This document shows, piece after piece, positions 25,701 to 34,000 of a stretch of DNA of 64,000 bases. The stretch is from NCBI RefSeq assembly GCF_000002235.5, contig NW_022145596.1:164001-228000 (forward strand), read 5' to 3'. The first letter of the stretch is position 1. Every line of letters begins with the position of its first letter. This stretch comes from Strongylocentrotus purpuratus (taxonomy: Eukaryota; Echinodermata; Echinoidea; Camarodonta; Strongylocentrotidae). A program made the translations under genes and the position numbers. The notes under the pieces were generated by a model, which saw only the letters and a list, made by a program, of their open reading frames with translations, was not told where the DNA came from and ran no database searches.

Positions 25701-28700
25701 GGTACAACGAATCGTCTTCTTTCTCTAATAATTTAATGAAACGTCAAAGCTTCCGCGCTTCGCGCGGGAGAGGGAAGGGGGACTCAATTCAGACAAGGAT
25801 TAAGAGTCGAGAACGATACTTTTTCTCTAATGATTTAATGAAACGTCGAAGCTTCCTCGCTTCGCGCGGGAGGGGGTATGGAAACTAAATTTAGACAATG
25901 ATTAAGAATCGAGAACGGTACAACTAATCGTCTTCTTTCTCTAATAATTTAATGAAACGCCAAAGCTTCCGCGCTTCGCGCGGGAGAGGGAAGGGGGGGG
26001 GGACTCAATTCAGACAAGGATTAAGAGTCGAGAACGGTACTCTTTCTCTAATGAAACGTTAAGCATCTGCGCTTTGCGCGGAGGGGGGAACTGAATTCAG
26101 ACAATGATTAAGAACCGAGAACGGAACAACGAATCGTCTTCTTTCTCTAATAATTTAATGAAACGTCAAAGCTTCCGCGCTTCGCGCGGGAGAGGGAAGG
26201 GTGGACTCAATTCAGACAAGGATTAAGAAACGAGAACGGTACAACGAATCGTCTTCTTTCTCTAATAATTTAATGAAACGTCAAAGCTTCCGCGCTTCGC
26301 GCGGGAGAGGGGGGGGGTGGGGGAACTCAATTCAGACAATGATTAAGAATCGAGAACGGTACAACGAACCGTCTTCTTTCTCTAATAATTTAATGAAACG
26401 TCAAAGCTTCCGCGCTTCGCGCGTGAGGGGGTATGGAAATTTGAAACTGAATTCAGACAATGATTAAGAATCGAGAACGGTACAACGAATCGTCTTCTTT
26501 CTCTAATAATTTAATGAAACGTCAAAGCTTCCGCGCTTCGCGCGGGAGAGGGAGGGGGGGGGACTCAATTCAGACAAGGATTACGAATCGAGAACGGTAC
26601 TCTTTCTCTAATAATTTAATGAAACGTTAAGCTTCTGCGCTTTGCACTGGAGGGGGGAATCTGAATTCAGAGAAGGATTGAGGGTCGAGAATGGAACAAC
26701 GAATTATCTGCTTTCTCTAATAATTTCATTAAACTATGAAAGGTCAATGCTTCAGCGCTTCGCGCGGGAGGGGGAAAACTGAATTCAGACAAGGAATAAG
26801 AGTCGAGAATGGTACAACAAATTGTCTTCTTTCTCTAATATCAATTAATGAAAGGTCAAAAAGCGGGAGGGGGAGCAGGGGGGGGGGGAGGAACTAAATT
26901 CAGACAAGGATTAGGAGTCGAGAATGGTACAACGAATCCTCTTCTTTCTCTAATAATTTCATGAAACATTAAAGCTTCTGCGCTTCGCGCGTAATGGGGG
27001 GGGGGGGGACAGCGAGCTGCCAGAATATGAATTTGTTAAATCTTTTCTCGTATATTTTGGTGATAAATAACACTTTCACAAAATACATATTATCCTCAAA
27101 TTTTTGCTCGCTCGCTTCGCTCCCTAGCCGAATTGTGAAACCAGAAAATTACTTTTTCGGGCAAGAGGCTTCAGCCTCCCCCCCCCCCCCCCCCGATGAA
27201 AATGTCAAAACAAAATACCGGTATGGTGCTTCTAATATGACCTTATCAGTATTGGTATGTTGAGTTGAAAAACGGTCGGCGCAATTTTCAAATTTCCGGC
27301 CCCCCCTATTGGAAAATCCTGGATCCGCGCCTGCTGTACCACGTGGTATCCCCGTCACATACTCTACTAACCAATCCACGATGATTAACTGTACCACGTG
27401 GTATCCCCGTCACATACTCTACTAACCAATCCACGATGATTGACTGTACCACGTGGTATCCCCGTCACATACTCTACTTCACCATCTCCAAAGAAATCTC
27501 CGAATGAAACCGAATGACCTGTAGAAATACAATTTGAACAAATAACATATAAGGTATTAATGGATGGATTAGGACAATGTAGACCACATCGTTTTCCCAG
27601 ATGCTGTCAATTATTGACTCGGTTAATTTTTTTGTAAATATTATATACAGTGATGCACTAGGGGATACGATATGTGTACTCTTTCCCAAAGTCATATTAT
27701 GTGAATGATGTGGGGCTCCAAATATACATTTTAAATATCCATTTTAAATATCCATCGTGATTTTTAAAACTTTTAGTTCCATAACATCATTAAATTTAGA
27801 CAATACCTCTGTAATTGTTGTCAAAAGCAAGATCATCGACAACTTCTGTCCTTCTGTAAGTATTACTTGTTAGGTTCCCAACAAGTAAATCTCCTGAAAA
27901 ATGTATTTAAAAAAAAGAAATATATCTTTGTTAAGAATTTGAGATCGCTTTGCAATAAAGCTAATGGTATAGTGTCTACCAAGTTGGTTATCCTTTCCCA
28001 AAATCTTATTCTCGTTTGTAATGGTATTTGAATCACGATTCAATACGACAGGTGCTTAAGGATTGTGTGCTGTAGGCGAGGCGCCGATGGTGGCTCAGTG
28101 AACGGGGATCTTCGAAAGAGTCCCCTCCCTTATACTTCACGGGCACGAGAACCCCCTTCCATGTTTGCCCCTACAACACGCAAGTCAATGGGACTCCGAG
28201 GATAACCAATCCAGCCGGATTCCAGGTCCGACCTCGGCCGTGTCTCGGGCAGGCGAAGGCCGGGAACCGACGATGGAACAATCTTCTTCCATGGATAACC
28301 AATCGAGCGGGACACCGGGTGCGACCTCGGCCGTGCCTCTGGCAGGAGACGGCCGGGAACCGACGATTGAACAATATTCTTCCATGGATAACCAATCGAG
28401 CGGGACCCCGGGTCCGACCTCAGCCGTGCCTCTGGCAGGGGACAGACGAGAATCAATGGTGGACCAGTGATCCCCCGAGGATAACCAATCCAGCCGGATT
28501 CCAGGTCCGACCTCGGCCGTGTCTAAGGCCGGGAACCGACGATGGAACAATCTTCTTCCATGGATAACCAATCGAGCGGGACCCCGGGTCCGACCTCGGC
28601 CGTGCCTCTGGCAGGAGACGGCCGGGAGCCGACGATTGAACAATATTCTTCCATGGATAACCAATCAAGCGGGACCCCGGGTCCGACCTCAGCCGTGCCT

Positions 28701-31011
28701 CTGGCAGGGGACAGACGAGAATCAATGGTGGACCAGTGATCCCCCGAGGATAACCAATCCAGCCGGACTCCATTCCGACCTCGGCCGTTTCCCTGGCAGG
28801 GGAAGGTGCCGATGGTGGCTCAATGCACATGGACCTTCGAACGAGTCCCCTGCCCTACATACTTCACGAGTACGAAAACCCCCTTCCATTTTTGCCCCTA
28901 CAACACGCAAGTCAATTGGAAATTTTCCTTATAACCCGAAAGTCAAGGCGTCCAGCGGGACTCCGAGTCCCCCTTCGACCGTGTCTCAGGGAGGGGACAG
29001 CCGAGAATCGATGGTGAACCAGTGTTCTGCCGTGGATGACCAATCCAGTGGGACTCCAGGTCCCCCTTCGGCCGCACCCCCCGCATAGGACAGCCGATAA
29101 TCGATGGTGGACCAGTGATCCTCCGAGGATAACCAATCCAGCCGGACTCCAGGTCCGACCTCGGCCGTGTCCCTGGCTGGGGAAGGCGCCGATGGTGGCT
29201 CAGTGAACGGGGATCTTCGAAAGAGTCCCCTCCCTTATATATACTTAAGGGGCACGAGAACCCCCGTCCATTTTTGCCCCTACAACACGCAAATCAATAG
29301 GAAATTTTCCTTGAAACCCGAAAGTCAAGGCGTCCAGCGGGACTCCGGGTCCGCCCTCGTTAGTGTCTCCGGGAGGGGACAACCGAGCATCGATGGTGGA
29401 CCAATGTTAACCCTGATGAATATTCTATTCATATTATGAAGTGCAACGTTATATGAAAAGCTCAAACTTTCACTGACCGGTTTCTCTCATTTTTCTGCTT
29501 CTATTAAAACCAACTTAATATCAGGGTTTACTGATTTACTGATTTCGTTTCATTGTCCAATTCTGTGATGTAAATATATGCAATATCCATACACTTACCC
29601 TGGCCAAAGAAAGCTCCAACCGATCCAATTATCCATTCCGTCTGATAAATGGAAACAAATCATAAAATATCATTATCCTTTTTTAAATATAGTGACGCCA
29701 TGATGAGGCTCTCATTGAATATTCCATAATCCATTGTAATTCTATATACTTCTTTGTTGTACTTATTGCTGACATCCACTTCTCACCCTCCCGGAGATAA
29801 AATACCCGGAGATAATAATTATACAAGTCATGTAAATAAAACGTAATAACTGGCGGATACCCTGAAGTCTACACTTTCTGTTGGGTGCTTTTCCACTCGA
29901 TAAAAATCATGGTGAAACTTTTCTTCCCTCATATTTCCAGGTACCTCCTTGATCAAATTATACATGTATGTATACTGATGAAGTTATTATTATCAGAATG
30001 GATGATAAGATGAGTTTAATATACCTCAGAGATGGTGGCACTGAATCCTGCCTCACACGGTAGATAGTTGATCATTGAAGGTTCTGTATACAAACGAGAG
30101 AATCATACAAAACAGTGAATCAAAGTCTCCAAATGTTGCATTTCAAAAGACCCGAATAATATCATTTGTTCGTAATGTCTCTATTCATGATTTCGTTTTA
30201 TTAATCGCAACATCGTTATAAGGTGGCGGGACAATTTACATTTGGGTTATTACAAGCGTAACGGACTGACATATTCCGAGCACATTCAATTCCGAAAAAG
30301 ACTATTATAGACATTTAATACAACTTTCAAATTAATGATACCACATTTTAACTAATAATAGTGGGTTCTTGTAATATCGCTTATATCTGTCAAACTTGAC
30401 ACTCCTGGCGCTGCATTGCTGCCATAATGGCGCTCTAGCATTTCAAGGAAGTAATTTCTACCTGGAACCCATTTACCTCACCTGGATCAAGTGTGGCAAA
30501 TATAGATTAATTTCTTACCAACGGACATTAGGGACTTTTAGATTTGCGTGGACTGATACACGTGACGTCCATTCAAGGCAGTGCATTAAAAGGACGTCGA
30601 TCGTAGCAATCCACGTTGTCGTTGTGCAAATCTAAAAGTCCATATTAGTGCCGCAGCGGGACTCAAACCGCGAACCATGTGATCCACAGTCTGGTGACTT
30701 ATCCACTATAGGCCTAGACCACCTCGTAATACTTTCTCAATATTTTCCTTTCAACCATTCTTTATATTTCTGAACGACGTTATGACTCTTTAATAATCAT
30801 TAGCATGCTACTTAAAGAAATACAATGGAGCTATAGGCAAGGTCAAAGAGAGGTACGTCTCATCCTCTTTTTCAGATATTTTTCCTTTCTTATTTTTCCT
30901 TATTTTTCCTTATCATTCCTCTCCCCTTAAAATCTCTCTCCCTCTCACTTTCTCTATCCCGTTCTCTTGCTCTCTCTTTATTTTTGTCTCTCTTATTTTA
31001 TTTGTTTGTCT

Positions 31012-31075
<64 letters not shown>

Positions 31076-34000
31076 ACGTACTTTAATTCTCTCTCTAATG
31101 AAATATCTCACTCTCTCTCTCTCTCTCTCTCTTCCACTCTCTTTTTCACTCTCTCTCTCTCTCTCTTGCTTTCTTCTCCTTTTCACCAGTAGATGGGGCA
31201 TAACGCAACATACAAATTGATCTAAGTAACAGGGAAATGAAGATTACTTACCTAATGATTTACATGGATTGAAAGGTTTGATGTCAGTGAAGTTCTGACT
31301 GGCAAGGTAACAACCTCCAATGAGGAATCGTCCTGTATTTGGGCTGCTGTCTACATAGTAAAACCATGTGTATAAAGGCCGACAAACCTGTTTATTATGG
31401 AGGAAAATAGAATAACGATATATCGTTCTTCTATAGCGTATACCAGGACCGAAGGCCCTCTTAATGCACTTTACGATTTACAAGTAAAAAAAAATATTCT
31501 CAAAAAGATAATTTTTTAGTGTTTTCTTAAAATCTTCGACGTCTGTCATTGAGCTTGGTGAGAACGTGCTGTGAGGATGACCCGTATAGACGTCTTGGTG
31601 TGACGTAAGATATGAACAATTTTGAGATGTAGTCTGGACACATGCCATGGAGAGCTTTGATTATATTCATTTTGCTCCACTGCGACATTCGTCGATTTCC
31701 TAACTTTAACCCCCCTGACCAAGATTCGTTTTGCGTCACTCTGGCACTCATCATGTTCTATGTACACAGTCATGTTCGAGCCACATCTGGTTCTAAATAT
31801 TACATTATGTTAAAAGTATTATTTTATAAAACACCTAGAAAAAGATCTTAAAGATATAAACTAATATGTATGCGGCCATTTCGCTACCAAATACATGAAT
31901 ACAAAAATCATGTAGGTCTATATGGTCACCGCAACATACGAATATGAGGATACTCGGTATCTAGTTGCCCATAATTATCCTGTTTTCTAAATGTTTCAAG
32001 CGAGAGAAACAAACGAGCAAGGTGAACAATTATATTCGATTATAAACATACATTATATATTTCGGCGCCTCGTTGTCAAATAAAAGATTATTCGGGCAAC
32101 TCGTTACCTACATAATCATAAAGGTATTGAGACACTCCGCTGCCTCAAAATCATCCCGTTTCCAAATAGTGTGAGAGAGACTATTCCTTCGTGAAAATGC
32201 ATGGCGACTTATGATTTGTTTTTCACTAAATTAAAAATATTCCAAAATATATATATCACGACTCAATTTCTGTCGCGGTACCCCTAAAGATTTCTTGCGG
32301 CACCCCGGTTGAAAAGAATGTTGGCCCACTTCATTGATAACCATCATCATTACTGTATACTTGGCAATAAGACAGTATACAGGAGTATTGTAATATATAT
32401 CCGGATACAAACTTGGCTACAGGAAGGAAGAAATCAATTACTCCCGCTTTTTTGTAACGTGAATCCTGTTCAGCCTTTGCGTATATCGATCGGATGTAGC
32501 CCCTAGAGACAACGAAGAAGACCCCAAGTCGGCGAAGTCATCCTCATTCAACCCATGGACAGACTTTGTCAATGGTATAATACCAAAAATATAGCACTGA
32601 TTTATATTGCGAAACACAACAAAATGACGAAAAAAAAACTTATCGACAGGCAAGGGTTGTCAAACGATCCTGAAATTAAGGTCGATTTTTCTATTTAAAG
32701 CCCATCCGCTAAACTCCAGCAGAATGAAAGAGTGCGATTGTACACAAAATAAATCAGATAAATTTCCTCTCAATCATACCTCGTAGAGAGCATGGTGTTA
32801 CATCACAAGAAGAAATAACACTCACTAATAAGGCCCCCGAAAAAGCCCACATTTACATTTTTTTCAAACCTTGCCCCATAAAATTGTCGTGGGAGTAAAA
32901 CAGAGTATAGTTACTTTTCATCTTATCGGATAATTAAAAATTGAATTCACTTCCAGACTTAAAATTCAAGTAAAATTTTGATCGAGTAAACTCACGCCCA
33001 CACATGCATGTACACATCAACACAAATATTTCAAAGAATTGACTGTATCATTGTATAGACGGATTGCCAATTAAATATATGTTGATTACTAACTCGTCGC
33101 CATATACATTAACGTTAACATTAGTAGTATCCATTTTTAATTTTTTAAAAGATGGGATTTAAACAGTAAGAACAAGGGGCATATTTTGACAATAAATTTT
33201 ACGTAATTGATGAAGAGTTGGGTTTAACACAGGTTGCTTTGAAAAAAGAAGAAGAAAGAGAAGATTCAAGAAAAGAACTTTTAAAATAAACGAAAGAAAA
33301 CAAATATTACTTACTAGCACTGTCCCATCAGGTCCAGAGCTTGTTATGGTTGCACCAAGCATCTGACCGGACTTGTTGGTTATCTGGTCTCCTTCAATAA
33401 ACTCGTTTCCTGTCAGATTGTAAGATCTGATATTAAGGTCTATTATATTCTCCTTAAAGAAATCAACTCTTCTTTATGCACAATGTCAATTCCATTTTAG
33501 CAGATACGATTTGAAATTTCAAACTAAAAGCCGCCCAAAAGCTAGCAGTGAGGTATCCAGGGACTAAAGCCCATTTGGAGAACAAGGAGGAGATAGAATA
33601 ATTAATGTTTGGCTGTCAAGGGCGGTAGCCCCACCTTTAATGAATGACGAAAACGGCGAAACAAGAAAGAGAAAAGGGAAATGGAAAAAACGGAGCATTA
33701 ATAAAATTACTCGACCCTATCTAACACCTCCCCCCCCCCTGAATATAGCCTTGTTGATTCGCATTACATTCGTCGTGTAAGAGTTGTGTCCCTCCCGTTA
33801 AACAAGGGGTGTATGGGGATTGCATTCTAGACTGGATACCCCACTTAACATACAGAATAAAGTCCGGTGAAAAGCAAATTACTTTAGCGAAACCGTGATG
33901 GGTGAAAATAGATTAGATCGACATTTATTTTCTTTCTCCTTTATTTACCTGACGTATCAAAGACTATTGTATCACAGGGAGATGGGGATGATGAAGATGT

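Larger units (their letters stand above)
21278..27478. repeat. 55-bp tandem array copied from exon 8, interrupted
   Basis: Copies begin at 21278, 21333, 21388, 21443, 21498, 21553, 21608 and 21663 (the last cut by an insertion), and at 27369 and 27424 beyond it; the cut copy resumes at about 27335. Each reads aaccaatccacgatgatt(a/g)... on the plus strand, i.e. GGGGATACCACGTGGTACAG and TTGGTTAGT on the coding strand. The copy at 27424 is continuous with exon 8. Copies in the left block alternate strictly between taactg and tgactg, so the real period there is a 110-bp dimer. Confidence 0.93.

Noticed and set aside
22879-26467. Series of 65-90-codon frames repeating NRERYNESSSFSNNLMKRQS
   Set aside because: Produced by the satellite period; each stops within a few monomers, there is no family match, and units differ by indels in the G runs.
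28130-29088. Frames of 100-190 codons in GC island 2
   Set aside because: Same repeat module; no start context, domain or single preferred frame.
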